NCBI RefSeq assembly: GCF_001652915.1
Contig: NZ_BBQI01000006.1
Span: 79,451-143,450, forward strand
Length of the DNA: 64,000 nt
Source: Cupriavidus sp. D384
Lineage (GTDB): Bacteria; Pseudomonadota; Gammaproteobacteria; Burkholderiales; Burkholderiaceae
Direction of reading: 5' to 3'
Position numbers and translations under genes: made by a program. Positions 35,379-44,741 of this stretch are shown piece after piece. Position 1 is the first letter of the stretch. The number at the start of each line of letters is the position of its first letter. Below the pieces are notes generated by a model, which saw nothing but the letters and a program-made list of their open reading frames with translations, was not told the DNA's origin and searched no databases.

Positions 35379-36134
35379 TCAGTTGAGCGGGTAGCGCTTC
35401 GCCAACGCCGTGAAGCGCTCGTCCTCCTTGCGTACCTGGGCAGCGAACTCGTCTGGCGTATTCACCAGCGGTTCGGCACCCGCCGACGCGATGGCCTTCT
35501 GCAGTTCGGGATGACGCATGGCTTCGCGCACGGCGGCATAGATGCTGCGGGTGATCTCGGGCGGTGTTCCCTTTGGCGCGAACAGCCCGAACCAGGTGGT
35601 GTATTCGTATTGCGGCATGCCGGTCTCCACCACCGTGCGGACGTCCGGCGCGCCACTGAAACGATGCGTGCCCTGGTTGGCAACGATCTTCAACGTCCCG
35701 GCCTTCTGGTGCGGAAGCGCTGAAGCCACCCCTGTCACCGCGAAGTTGACGTTGTTGGCGATCATGTCAGTGATGATCGCTGCGGTCCCCTTGTAGTTCG
35801 CGACGATCAGGTTGGGCAGCGCTTCTGCCTTGAGCTGCTGGCCGAAGAGCTTGGCCACGTTTTCGCCGGTGCCCATCGAGCACGGCGTCGCTGCAGTCTT
35901 GCAATACTTGATCAGTTCAGGCAGCGAGGTTGCCGGAAACTTGCCGTTCGCGACGATGACACCCGGCGATTGGGCGATATTGGTGATCGGTACCAGGCTT
36001 GCCAGCGGGTCCGTGCCCGTGAAGGAAGGCGCGTGCTTGGTCAGCACGATGGCTGGCGTCTGCAAGAGCAACGTGTACCCGTCGGGCTTTGCTTCAGTGA
36101 CCTTGCGCGTGCCGATCAGGCCGTGTGCCCTGTG
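35379..36134 (-). pseudogene. 5'-truncated Bug receptor gene
   Basis: From 36119 down the translation reads GLIGTRKVTEAKPDGYTLLL, the mid part of a Bug protein, and continues to a normal C-terminus at 35379 (FAAQVRKEDERFTALAKRYP). The signal peptide and the first 60-70 residues (leader, PIRLVVP and N-loop) are missing: a stop codon occurs in frame at 36137-36135, and unrelated sequence leads into the next gene. A start could only be an internal TTG without leader. So the gene lost its 5' end by deletion and is not an exported receptor now. Confidence 0.75.
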
Positions 36135-36172
36135 TCATGGCGGTATGCTGCGAAACTCCGGATCGGCCGTGC

Positions 36173-37147
36173 TCAGGCCTGCGACTCGCGAGATTGCCGG
36201 CTCGCGGCAAATTGCATCAGGCGCTCATCGCGCCAGGCTCGGCGCGCTTCCAGATCAGCGTGTGACAGGTGCTCGCGGCGCTGCGATTCCACCTGCCGGA
36301 TCAGATCCGCGTCCCACGGCCCGTCGTGCTGGCGCGACTGCGCAATTCGCTGATACAGGGGCCCCAGCCGCACCGCGTAATCGGCAACGCCGCCGGGTGC
36401 ATTCAGGTCGATGGTTTCAAATGGCCCCATGAAGGACCAGCGCCAGCCCAGGCCATCGCGGATGGTCTTGTCCACGTCCTCGCAACTGGCCACACCGTCC
36501 TGCACCAGCGCCCAGGCTTCGCGCAGCAGCACGGCCTGCAGCCGGTTCAGGACAAAACCCTCCGCCTCCTTGCGCACATGGACCACGGTCTGGCCGGCCG
36601 CCAGCATCAGCGCGTCGGCGAATTCAGTGGTGCGCGCAGCCGTCTCGGGCGACGGCACCAGCTCCACTACCGGCACCAGATACGGGGGGTTCACAGGATG
36701 GGCGATCAGCACGCGCGGCGAGATGGACAGGCCCAATGCAAAGGCCGAACCGGGGATACCGGAGGTGGAACTGCCGATCACCGTGTCGGAGGAAACCAGC
36801 GCGTCCAGTTCCACCATCAGTTGGCGTTTCACGTCGACGCGTTCGAGCACGGACTCCTGCACATAGGCCGCGCCCTCCACTGCTTCGGCCAGCGTAGCGA
36901 CGGGCGTGATGCGGGCCAGCACGGCAGCCGGCGCCTCGTCGATGAGCCCGTACCGGTGCAGGCCAGCCAGCTGTGCTTCGATGAGCGGCACGGCGCGCGC
37001 CGTGATGTCGGGATTGGCGTCGAACATCTTCACGTCGATCCCCGCCCGGGCAAACACAATGGCCCAGCCCGCCCCCACCAAACCGGCGCCCACGACAGCA
37101 ACCGGGCGACCGGCGCACAGCGCCTGGATTGCAGATTTATCGGTCAT
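36173..37147 (-). CDS. 3-hydroxyacyl-CoA dehydrogenase family protein
   Basis: 324 residues from ATG 37147, behind AAGAG. Rossmann motif VAVVGAGLVGAGWAIVFARA; catalytic-domain segments SSTSGIPGS, RVLIAHPVNPPYLVPVVELV and AEGFVLNRLQAVLLREAWAL. The length and the HPVNPPYLVPVVEL motif are close to the L-gulonate/L-carnitine dehydrogenase and lambda-crystallin group, so the substrate may be a 3-hydroxy acid rather than a CoA ester. It has its own promoter region with the palindrome at 37223-37240 and is not clearly in an operon; the truncated Bug lies downstream. Confidence 0.82.
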   Translation of the reverse strand: MTDKSAIQALCAGRPVAVVGAGLVGAGWAIVFARAGIDVKMFDANPDITARAVPLIEAQLAGLHRYGLIDEAPAAVLARITPVATLAEAVEGAAYVQESVLERVDVKRQLMVELDALVSSDTVIGSSTSGIPGSAFALGLSISPRVLIAHPVNPPYLVPVVELVPSPETAARTTEFADALMLAAGQTVVHVRKEAEGFVLNRLQAVLLREAWALVQDGVASCEDVDKTIRDGLGWRWSFMGPFETIDLNAPGGVADYAVRLGPLYQRIAQSRQHDGPWDADLIRQVESQRREHLSHADLEARRAWRDERLMQFAASRQSRESQA

Positions 37148-37675
37148 TTCTCTTGTGTCCCCGTCAGGAGGCACATGGCGAGAGGCCCCAATGTCTGATC
37201 TTGAATACATATGCTAGTTTTTTTTGCATTCGTATGCAAACTCCGTATTTTCCCGATGGCACCACTTGCGGACGGCGTAGGGTAGGCGACAAACGGGGTT
37301 TCTGCGGAGCGGGAATCAGACAACCGGGGTGCAGGCTGGCATTGCGGAGAGCCACGGAGGGTGTGGCCTTCATTTGGCGATGCAATACCGGGGGAGCAGA
37401 ACGGCCCGCGTGGTACTGAATATCTGCACAGTGCCACGCGGGCGGTGCCGAACGGCGCGCAACATTCTGGGCTGCCGGGGCACCGATTGCCCCCCCGCTA
37501 TTTTCCGGCCAATCGCTGCACGGTCTCGACGTGCAAGGTTTGCCAACGCGCATACTTGCGCTACGTGGAGGGCGGTGGGTATTTCGTCGATCAACGCATT
37601 CGGCGACTCAGGGAAAATGTTCTTGTGGACGCCCCGCTTTCCGAATAGGCGCTGCCTTCCTGCGACGAACGTTGC
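37148..37675. other. 528-bp gene-free stretch
   Basis: No supportable gene on either strand. It holds the upstream region of the dehydrogenase, including an AT-rich part and the palindrome at 37223-37240, and the downstream end of the XRE-cupin gene. The rest (37260-37660) shows no structure that I can explain. Confidence 0.45.
37223..37240. promoter_or_regulatory. 18-bp palindrome upstream of the 3-hydroxyacyl dehydrogenase
   Basis: Perfect 7-bp arms TTTGCAT (37223-37229) and ATGCAAA (37234-37240) with a 4-bp centre, 76-93 bp before the start codon. The nonamer CGTATGCAA here (37231-37239) also occurs at 33146-33154, beside the predicted start of the CoA-transferase operon, so one regulator might see both. 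Confidence 0.55.
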
Positions 37676-38269
37676 CTAGAACGTCGCAGGCGAATTCACC
37701 CAAAGCACCTTCGCCACGACATCGCCGACGTTGCGGTAGCCGTGCGGCACCTGGCTGGAGAACGTAAACGCATCTCCCGGGCCAATCAGGTAGGTGTCGT
37801 CACCAAGCATCAACTCAAGCCTGCCTTCCAGCACGTAGCCGACCTCCTCGCCCTGATGCTCGATCTGGCCGTCGCTGGCCTCTCCAGGCCAGACGATATG
37901 GATGTTGGCCTGCAGCAAGCCACCACGTTTTGGCAACACCACGCGTTCGAGCGCCACGCCGCCGACGCGGATGACCGCCCGTTCGCCATGCCGCAAGATT
38001 GGCGACTGATGCGTATCGTCTTCGCTGGTGAGCGCCCCGATATTCGTATCGAGGGCCACGGCCAGGCGATGGAGGGTGGTAAAGGACGGTGTGGCCAGGC
38101 CACGCTCGACCTTGGAGATCAGGCTTTCGGAGCACCCCGCCTTGTTCGCCAGTTGCAACAAGGTATAGCCGGCGACCAGCCGCGCATGGCGCAGCTTGAC
38201 ACCAAGCGTCAGGGTGGCCGACTTGCTGTCGACCGGCTCTTGCGGAATCGGGCTCGCGGTCTTCGCCAT
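37676..38269 (-). CDS. XRE-family regulator with C-terminal cupin domain
   Basis: 197 residues. HTH at about 22-78: LGVKLRHARLVAGYTLLQLA, NKAGCSESLISKVERGLATP. Cupin barrel from about 115 onward: GEASDGQIEHQGEEVGYVLE and SSQVPHGYRNVGD with the usual metal-type residues. Such proteins regulate amino-acid, polyamine or ureide use, the cupin sensing the ligand. It is the last gene of the liv/amidase/hydrolase block, 52 bp after the carbamoylase-like gene, and could act at the 15-bp palindrome before livK. Confidence 0.87.
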   Translation of the reverse strand: MAKTASPIPQEPVDSKSATLTLGVKLRHARLVAGYTLLQLANKAGCSESLISKVERGLATPSFTTLHRLAVALDTNIGALTSEDDTHQSPILRHGERAVIRVGGVALERVVLPKRGGLLQANIHIVWPGEASDGQIEHQGEEVGYVLEGRLELMLGDDTYLIGPGDAFTFSSQVPHGYRNVGDVVAKVLWVNSPATF

Positions 38270-38321
38270 GCGGGCTTGTCGTTAGTCGTTCAAGGGAACT
38301 GCCGCCACGTATTCTGCGCTG

Positions 38322-39683
38322 TCACGGCTGACGGCAGGCGAGTTCGGCGACAGTGTACGCCAGCGCCCGCGTGCCAAGATACAGGTCTGTGGCATCGGTG
38401 TCCTCGGCGGCGTTATGGCTGATGCCCCCCTTGCTCGGCACGAAGATCATCGCCGTGGGGCAATGATCGGCCACGTACATGGCGTCGTGGAAGGCGCCCG
38501 ATGTGAGCCGCATGGGTTGTCTGCGGCCGGCAACGTGGCTGGCCCGCGTACAGGCGCGCTCGATCGATCCCAGCATCGATTCCGGAAAGTACGTCGGCCC
38601 CCGGTGAAAGAAGCGCGTCACCACGACATCGGTAACCGGCGCATGCCGCACGCAGGCAAGACGCAACGCGTCCTCGGCACGGTCCAGGACCGCATCGTCC
38701 AGGCAGCGCATGTCAACCGTAAACGTAACCTTGCCCGGAATGGTATTGACGGAATTCGGCGTCACCGTCCACTGGCCCAGCGTCAGGCGCAGTTCTGGCT
38801 CGCCCGCCGCATTCGGATCGCGAGACGTACGCGGCGCCAGCGCGTAGAGGTCCTGCGCGATCGCGACGGCCACGGCCATCGCGTCACGGCGCACGGCCAT
38901 GGGTGTGGTCCCCGCATGCGCCATGGTGCCCGCGCACTCGACACGGAACCAGCGCACGGCCTGAATGCCGGTCACCACCCCGAGCGGGACGTCAGCCGCT
39001 TCCAGTACCGGACCTTGCTCGATATGGAGTTCAACGCAGGCCGCCATGGCCCGCGCCATCGGCACGCGGGCCACGTCGTGACTGGCCGCAAGCGCGGCAT
39101 CCAGCGCATCCCCGAAACGGATGCCAGCCGGGTCGGCGGCATCGCGATACCCGGCTAGTCGCGCCGGCTCCACAAAGGCGCTGGAGCCCATCGCTCCCGG
39201 CCCAAAGCGACTGCCCTCTTCATTGGTCCACGACACCACCTCGATCGGGCGCAGCGTTTCGATACCCGCCGCATTGAGCGCCGCAATGACTTCCAGACCC
39301 GCCAGCACCCCGTATGCGCCATCGTATTTGCCGCCCACCGGCTGCGTATCGGCATGGCTCCCGGTCAGCACGGGAGGCAAGTCCTCGCGTCCGGGGCGGC
39401 GGAAGAACAGGTTGGCGCAATCATCGATGCTCACCTCGCAGCCCAGCGCGCGCGCCTGATCCACCAGATGGCGGCGTGCTGCCAGATCGATATCGGTCAG
39501 CGTTTCCCGTGATACCCCGCCGTCGTCCCTCCCGCCAAACTGGGCCAGGGCAGCAAGCGATGCGGACAGGCGCCCGGCGTCAACATGATCCTGCGCCCGC
39601 TCCGCGATGGTTTGCGCGGCCTGATCAGTGTGATCGGCGTGATCGGCGTGGTTGAAGTTCTCGGGCTGCAATTTCTGATTCAC
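38322..39683 (-). CDS. M20-family Zn hydrolase, N-carbamoyl-L-amino-acid hydrolase type
   Basis: 453 residues beginning with GTG 39683, chosen for GAGGAGAA just upstream. Metal-binding and catalytic residues: TGSHADTQPVGGKYDG (His, Asp), WTNEEGSRFGP (Glu), ELHIEQGP (His) and KGGISHNAAED (His). Family enzymes act on N-carbamoyl amino acids, allantoate, ureidoglycine or hydantoin products. The N-terminal HADHADHTD is encoded by a short 9-bp tandem repeat. It is 14 bp after an amidase gene and co-directional with a liv transporter, so it probably completes breakdown of an imported amide or ureide. Confidence 0.85.
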   Translation of the reverse strand: MNQKLQPENFNHADHADHTDQAAQTIAERAQDHVDAGRLSASLAALAQFGGRDDGGVSRETLTDIDLAARRHLVDQARALGCEVSIDDCANLFFRRPGREDLPPVLTGSHADTQPVGGKYDGAYGVLAGLEVIAALNAAGIETLRPIEVVSWTNEEGSRFGPGAMGSSAFVEPARLAGYRDAADPAGIRFGDALDAALAASHDVARVPMARAMAACVELHIEQGPVLEAADVPLGVVTGIQAVRWFRVECAGTMAHAGTTPMAVRRDAMAVAVAIAQDLYALAPRTSRDPNAAGEPELRLTLGQWTVTPNSVNTIPGKVTFTVDMRCLDDAVLDRAEDALRLACVRHAPVTDVVVTRFFHRGPTYFPESMLGSIERACTRASHVAGRRQPMRLTSGAFHDAMYVADHCPTAMIFVPSKGGISHNAAEDTDATDLYLGTRALAYTVAELACRQP

Positions 39684-39697
39684 GTCTTCTCCTCAAG

Positions 39698-41002
39698 TCA
39701 GGCCTGAATTGCCAGCGCCTGCTGCAAACGATGCGCCACGGCCAGCACGCGCACGTCGGCGTGGCGCGGCCCGGTAACAGTCACGCCCAGGGGCATGCCA
39801 GCGGCTCCCACACCTGTCGGCACATGGACGCACGGCGTGCCGAGCAGCGTCCACATCCGGCAGAAGATGGGGTCGCCGGTGGCGGCCAAACCCTCGGGGG
39901 CTTCGCCTTCGGCGCTGGGCGCCAGCACGACATCGAACCCTTCGAGCGACGTCGCCAGGGACGTCCTTGCCGTCTCGGCCAGCGCAAGCGCGGCGCGAAA
40001 GCGCTCTCCCGTCACCGCGCGCCCCGCATCGAGCTGGCGGGCAAACGCCGCACTGAAGCTTGCCGCCGCGTCACTTGCCTCCGGCGCGAATGCCGCAACG
40101 GCTTCGAAAGCCATGATGTCCATCTGGGCCTCCGTCAAGCGATTGCACACGGCAGGCAATTCGACTTCCTGCACCACCGCACCAAGGCCTTGCAACGCTC
40201 GTGCCGCCGTCTCCAGCGCGTCACGGGCCCCTTCGCTGGCGCGATCCCAGTGCGGTGTACGGACGATCCCGACGCGCAGCGAAGTAGCGGTTGCCTGGGC
40301 ACAGGCCTCTGCGATCGACACGTCACGGGCCAGGGCGCCGATGAAAAGCGCCGCATCATCCACGCTGCGCGCGAGCACACCCACGGTATCCAGGGATGGT
40401 GACAGCGGCTTGATACCTGCCAGCGGCAGTGTGGCGTGCGTGGGCTTGTAGCCAACGACACCGCAATACGCGGCAGGACGAATGATCGAGCCTGCCGTCT
40501 GGGTACCGAATGCAAGCGGCACCATGCCGGCCGCCACGGCTGCCGCCGAGCCGCTGGAGGAACCGCCCGGCGTGCGGGGCGCGTTCGCCGGGGCGCGCGG
40601 GTTGCACGTGGGGCCCGGCTGGAACGTCGCGAACTCGGTGGTCACGGTCTTGCCCACCACCACCGCGCCGGCACCTCGGGCCAGCGCAACCGCGGCGGCA
40701 TCGCGCCCGGGCCGATGGGCCGCGTAGATCGGCGACCCATAGGTGGTCGGCAAGTCGGCGGTATCCATCAGGTCCTTCACACCAAGCGGGATGCCGTGCA
40801 AGGGCGCGGACACTGCCCCGGCATCCAGGCGACGCGCGTGCTCGATGGCCGCGTCACCCCCGACGTGTTGCCACGCATGGATGGCAGCGTCCTGCGCCTG
40901 GATACGCTCAATCGCTGCACGCACGATGGTTTCCGCGCGCAGTTCGCGACGGGACATGCGCGCGACCAGTTCGCGCACCGGTAGATCGAGAAATGAGTCC
41001 AA
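39698..41002 (-). CDS. Amidase signature family hydrolase
   Basis: 434 residues. The Ser-cisSer-Lys triad is visible: Lys in GVKDLMDT, Ser in PGGSSSGSAAAVA, and the nucleophile Ser in GTQTAGSIIRPAAYCG. The frame opens with TTG 41002 behind GGAGACCCC; the internal ATG at 40957 is an alternative but would lose the first helix. It lies 36 bp after livF. Amidase-signature enzymes hydrolyse amides, allophanate or nitrile-derived amides; with the carbamoylase next to it, ureido or allophanate-like substrates are possible (inference). Confidence 0.85.
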   Translation of the reverse strand: MDSFLDLPVRELVARMSRRELRAETIVRAAIERIQAQDAAIHAWQHVGGDAAIEHARRLDAGAVSAPLHGIPLGVKDLMDTADLPTTYGSPIYAAHRPGRDAAAVALARGAGAVVVGKTVTTEFATFQPGPTCNPRAPANAPRTPGGSSSGSAAAVAAGMVPLAFGTQTAGSIIRPAAYCGVVGYKPTHATLPLAGIKPLSPSLDTVGVLARSVDDAALFIGALARDVSIAEACAQATATSLRVGIVRTPHWDRASEGARDALETAARALQGLGAVVQEVELPAVCNRLTEAQMDIMAFEAVAAFAPEASDAAASFSAAFARQLDAGRAVTGERFRAALALAETARTSLATSLEGFDVVLAPSAEGEAPEGLAATGDPIFCRMWTLLGTPCVHVPTGVGAAGMPLGVTVTGPRHADVRVLAVAHRLQQALAIQA

Positions 41003-41038
41003 AACCAGGGGTCTCCGGAATGGGTTTGCCAGCTCGGC

Positions 41039-41752
41039 TTAGCCAAAATACGCCGCACGCACTTCGTCGTTCTCGCGCAAGGCCTGGGCCGAACCCTGCG
41101 CCACCACGCGTCCCTGCGTCAGGACATAGCCCTGGTGCGCGATCGCCAGTGTCTGCCGCGCATTCTGTTCGACCAGCAGCACGGTCATGCCGAGTTCGTT
41201 GATCTGCTGGATGACCTTGAAGTTTTCCTTCACGTACAGCGGCGACAATCCCAGCGATGGCTCATCGATGACCAGCAACCGTGGCTGCGCCATCAATCCG
41301 CGACCAATCGACACCATGGCCTGTTCACCTCCCGACATCGTGCCGGCCAGCTGGCCCGCCCGCTCCCGCAGGCGTGGAAAGATCTCGTAGACCCGCGCGA
41401 TGCGCTCGCGCACCTTGTCCGGGTCGGTTTCGAGAAAGGCGCCCAGGGCCAGGTTCTCGGCGACGGTCATGCGCGGGAAGACCTTGCGCCCCTCCGGAAT
41501 GCACGAGATTCCGCGCGCAATGATGTTGTGCGTCTTCTCCGCCGCGATATCGACGCCATCCCACAGGATGCGCCCCTTTCGCGCCGGCGTAAGTCCCAGG
41601 ATCGCGCGGATCAACGTGCTCTTCCCTGCCCCGTTGGCGCCAAGGATGCAGGTAATCTTGCCAGGCGGCACATCGATGGACACGTCATGCAGCACGTTGA
41701 CCTTGTCATAGCCCGTGCTCAGGCCCTCCACCCGCAGTGTGTTCTCGCTCAT
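41039..41752 (-). CDS. livF: ABC transporter ATP-binding protein, branched-chain amino acid/amide type
   Basis: 237 residues from ATG 41752. Walker A GANGAGKS, signature MSGGEQAMVSIGRGL, Walker B LLVIDEPSLGLSP and H-loop region, matching LivF. It overlaps livG by four bases (ATGA), so the ATPases are translationally coupled. One of the two ATPases of a high-affinity uptake system for branched-chain amino acids, amides, urea or aromatic acids. Specificity must come from livK. Confidence 0.9.
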   Translation of the reverse strand: MSENTLRVEGLSTGYDKVNVLHDVSIDVPPGKITCILGANGAGKSTLIRAILGLTPARKGRILWDGVDIAAEKTHNIIARGISCIPEGRKVFPRMTVAENLALGAFLETDPDKVRERIARVYEIFPRLRERAGQLAGTMSGGEQAMVSIGRGLMAQPRLLVIDEPSLGLSPLYVKENFKVIQQINELGMTVLLVEQNARQTLAIAHQGYVLTQGRVVAQGSAQALRENDEVRAAYFG

Positions 41753-42531
41753 GCCGCTTCCTCCCCGAGATAGGCGGTCTGCACATCGGGATCGGCCGTG
41801 ATCTCGGCGTACGTGCCTTCGGCGATCTTCTTGCCGTAGTTCAGCACCACGCACCGGTCCGTAATGCGTTCGATCACGTTCATCTCGTGCTCGATGAGCA
41901 CGACCGACAGGTCTTGCAGCTCGCCGCGCACCTGCAGGATGTCATCCATCAGTTCGTGCGTTTCGTCATGCGTCATCCCGGCCGACGGTTCGTCCAGAAG
42001 CAACAGCCGGGGACGGCTCATCAGCGCGCGGCAGACCTCGATCCGGCGACGGTCGATCATCGTGAACGACTCGACTGGTTCGAACAGGCGACTGACAAGC
42101 GGGGGACTGAAGATACCCAGCAGTTCGCGCACGGACTCTACATAGCGCTCGTATTCGGCGCGGAAGGCCTCGCGGCGAAACAGGTTGAACACGAGCCCGT
42201 GCTGCATGTGCTGGTAGTCGCCGATCACGATGTTGTCAAACACCGTCAATGGCAGCGACAGTCGCGAGCGCTGGAATGTCCGTGCCACGCCACTGCGATA
42301 GATGTCCTGCGGCGTCTTGCCGATGACGTTCTCGCCGTGATACGTGATGGTGCCCGCGCTGGCCTTGTAGAGGCCCGTCAGCACGTTGAAGAACGTGGTC
42401 TTCCCGGAGCCATTCGGACCGAGCAGGCCCAGCACTTCTCCGCGGCGGATGTCCAGCTGGAGGTTGTCCAGCGCGGTCAGCCCACCAAATCGCATCGTGA
42501 GATTGCGCACCTCGATCATCGCGTCGCTCAT
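41749..42531 (-). CDS. livG: ABC transporter ATP-binding protein, branched-chain amino acid/amide type
   Basis: 260 residues. Walker A GPNGSGKT, the LivG-type long insert (GVARTFQRSRLSLPLTVFDN), and LLLLDEPSAGMTHDE. In place of the usual ABC signature LSGGQ it reads FTMIDRRRIEVCRALMSRP, in which the serine-glycine pair is lost. That is a clear departure, though some LivG relatives of aromatic/amide systems have it. It overlaps livM by four bases. ATPase partner of livF. Confidence 0.86.
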   Translation of the reverse strand: MSDAMIEVRNLTMRFGGLTALDNLQLDIRRGEVLGLLGPNGSGKTTFFNVLTGLYKASAGTITYHGENVIGKTPQDIYRSGVARTFQRSRLSLPLTVFDNIVIGDYQHMQHGLVFNLFRREAFRAEYERYVESVRELLGIFSPPLVSRLFEPVESFTMIDRRRIEVCRALMSRPRLLLLDEPSAGMTHDETHELMDDILQVRGELQDLSVVLIEHEMNVIERITDRCVVLNYGKKIAEGTYAEITADPDVQTAYLGEEAA

Positions 42532-43736
42532 TGGGTGTCCTTGGTCGGGAAGAACAGGCGGATCTTGCGCGGCAACAGTCCCTCCGGACGGAACAGCAGG
42601 ATCGCGATGACCAGGGCCGCGTAGAAGAGGAAGCGGTATTCCTGGATGAACTGCAGCTTCTCCGGGAGCACCAGCACGATGATGGCGGCCGGGATCAGGC
42701 CCACCACGTTGCCCAGTCCGCCCAGGATCACGATCGACAGCATCAGCAGCGAGTCCGCGAAGGTAAAGTTGTTCGGCGCCACAAACGCCGTCACCATGCC
42801 GTAGACGCTACCGGCCACGCCCGCGAAGAAGTTGCCGAGCATGAACGCGATGACCTTCCAGCGCGCGATATGCAGGCCGAACGTCGCCGCCGCCGTCTCA
42901 TCGGTGCGCACCACATCCATCGCCAGCCCCACCCAGGAGCGCTCCAGCGCCTTGACCACGGCGAATGTGCCAGCGCAAAGGGCCAGGCTCAAGAGCGCGT
43001 AGCTGGCATAGAACGACACGTCGATGCCGAACAGCGTGACGCCCTCGTTGAACTGGAAGCCGAACAGCGTCATGCCGGGAACCTGCAGACCTTGCGGGCC
43101 GCCAAGCACGTCGTTGACTTCGAGGAACGTCTTGAACAGGATGCCAAACGCAATGGTCACCAACGCCGCATAGTGGCCTCGGGTGCGCAGCACCGGCGCA
43201 ATCAGCAGCGAGCCGATAACGGCCGCCGCGATGCCGGAGAGCGCGATGACGAGAACCGACGGAATCGGCGTGTGCGCGCCGAGAACGGCCGTGGTGTACG
43301 CCCCGATGCCAAAGAACGCTGCACCCGCAAAGTTGGATACCCCGGAGTAGCCGAACTGCACCGTCAGACCCAGGCAGGCGGTGGTATAGAGCAGCACCGC
43401 GCAGAGCATCAGCAACACAAAATGGCTTTCGTGAAACAACGCGATCAGCGCAAGCGTACCCATGACCGACCACAGTCGGGACAGGCCGGGCCGCCGTGCG
43501 GCCGCCTGCTCCACGGCCAGCGTGAGCTTTAACTTGCCGGCAATCACGATGGCCGCCACAGCCACCGCCAGCAGCACGGCCACGGCGACTTGCGATTCCG
43601 CGTGCAGGAACAGATAGAGATAGGCCACGATGGCGATCGCCGCCATACCCAGCACCCGCGCCGGGCTGCGAGGCTTCCCGCCAGCACCAGCGGCCGCCGG
43701 GGGCAGCGGATTCGAGACGTTGTCAGACACGTTCAC
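42528..43736 (-). CDS. livM: ABC transporter permease
   Basis: 402 residues from GTG 43736, selected because GGAG precedes it at the right distance; a TTG five codons earlier is the other option. It has about ten hydrophobic segments, with the family core GYSGVSNFAGAAFFGIGAYT and ILGGLGNVVGLIPAAIIVLV. It starts inside the last codons of livH (14-bp overlap). Forms the membrane channel with livH. Confidence 0.88.
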   Translation of the reverse strand: MNVSDNVSNPLPPAAAGAGGKPRSPARVLGMAAIAIVAYLYLFLHAESQVAVAVLLAVAVAAIVIAGKLKLTLAVEQAAARRPGLSRLWSVMGTLALIALFHESHFVLLMLCAVLLYTTACLGLTVQFGYSGVSNFAGAAFFGIGAYTTAVLGAHTPIPSVLVIALSGIAAAVIGSLLIAPVLRTRGHYAALVTIAFGILFKTFLEVNDVLGGPQGLQVPGMTLFGFQFNEGVTLFGIDVSFYASYALLSLALCAGTFAVVKALERSWVGLAMDVVRTDETAAATFGLHIARWKVIAFMLGNFFAGVAGSVYGMVTAFVAPNNFTFADSLLMLSIVILGGLGNVVGLIPAAIIVLVLPEKLQFIQEYRFLFYAALVIAILLFRPEGLLPRKIRLFFPTKDTQ

Positions 43737-44652
43737 TGGTTTTCTCCGCAATGAGTCCGGTCGGCTTGAAGGCCATCAATACGATGACCACGGCAAATGC
43801 AAAGACATCCTTGTAGGCACTCGGGATATCGGGCACCAGCGCCGGCAATGTCGCGCTGCCCAAAACCTGCAGGGCCGCAAACAGGAAGCCACCGAGGATG
43901 GCACCGTAGAGGTTGCCCAGGCCACCAAGAATGGCAGCGGCAAATCCAATGACGCCAAGCAGCAGGCCGACGTTGAAATTGATCTCGTTGTAATAGAGCC
44001 CGTTCATCACGCCGGCCAGCGCCGCCATGGCCGAGCCGAGTGCGAACGTGGCCAGCACCACCACCTCGAAGTTGATGCCCATCAGGCGCGCAGTCTCCCC
44101 GTCCTGCGCCACGGCGCGGATGGCCATGCCGAACCGCGTGCGTGTAATCAGCAGGTGGACGCCGATAATGATGGCGACACCGGCGGCCAGCAAGATCAGG
44201 TTGTCCGCGCGCAGCGTGAGCGCACCGAGCGTGAGCTCCGTGCTGGGCAGCAGCGCGGGAAACGGCTTCGGGTTCGAGCCATCCGGATAAAAGAGGCGCA
44301 CGGCCTCGCGCAACACCGTACCCAGCATCAGCGTCGCCAGCAGCGTGTTGAGCGGCGGCGCCTTGCGCAGGGGCAAGATCAGCAGTCGCGCAATCACGGC
44401 ACCCAGAATGCCCGTCACGATCACCGCGCACACCACGATCGCCAGCAACTGCAGCCACGGCGAATCCACGTGCAGCGCAATCACCCCAGCCGATGCGGCG
44501 AGCCCCGCGAACGCCCCCACCATCAGTACATCGCCGTGAGAAAACTTGATGACGTCCAGCACGCCGAAAAACAGCGTGAAGCCGACTGCCACCATGGCGT
44601 AGATCATGCCGAGCATCAGCCCGTTGAAGACGTACTGTCCCAATACACTCAT
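43723..44652 (-). CDS. livH: ABC transporter permease
   Basis: 309 residues from ATG 44652, with GGGGATACC upstream. About eight membrane segments; family core VGFTLFFGVLDVIKFSHGDV and AILGGLGNLYGAILGGFLFA. The first 50 codons of the longer frame are upstream non-coding sequence. Second gene of the operon, 89 bp after livK, followed by livM, livG and livF with overlaps throughout. Confidence 0.88.
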   Translation of the reverse strand: MSVLGQYVFNGLMLGMIYAMVAVGFTLFFGVLDVIKFSHGDVLMVGAFAGLAASAGVIALHVDSPWLQLLAIVVCAVIVTGILGAVIARLLILPLRKAPPLNTLLATLMLGTVLREAVRLFYPDGSNPKPFPALLPSTELTLGALTLRADNLILLAAGVAIIIGVHLLITRTRFGMAIRAVAQDGETARLMGINFEVVVLATFALGSAMAALAGVMNGLYYNEINFNVGLLLGVIGFAAAILGGLGNLYGAILGGFLFAALQVLGSATLPALVPDIPSAYKDVFAFAVVIVLMAFKPTGLIAEKTSERV

Positions 44653-44741
44653 CGGTATCCCCAGAATGGCCTGAATAGACCGTCCAGCTGCGCTGGCGCC
44701 CGGGCGCGCAACCCACGCCCCCCAGGTCGCCAGCTCCTTGC

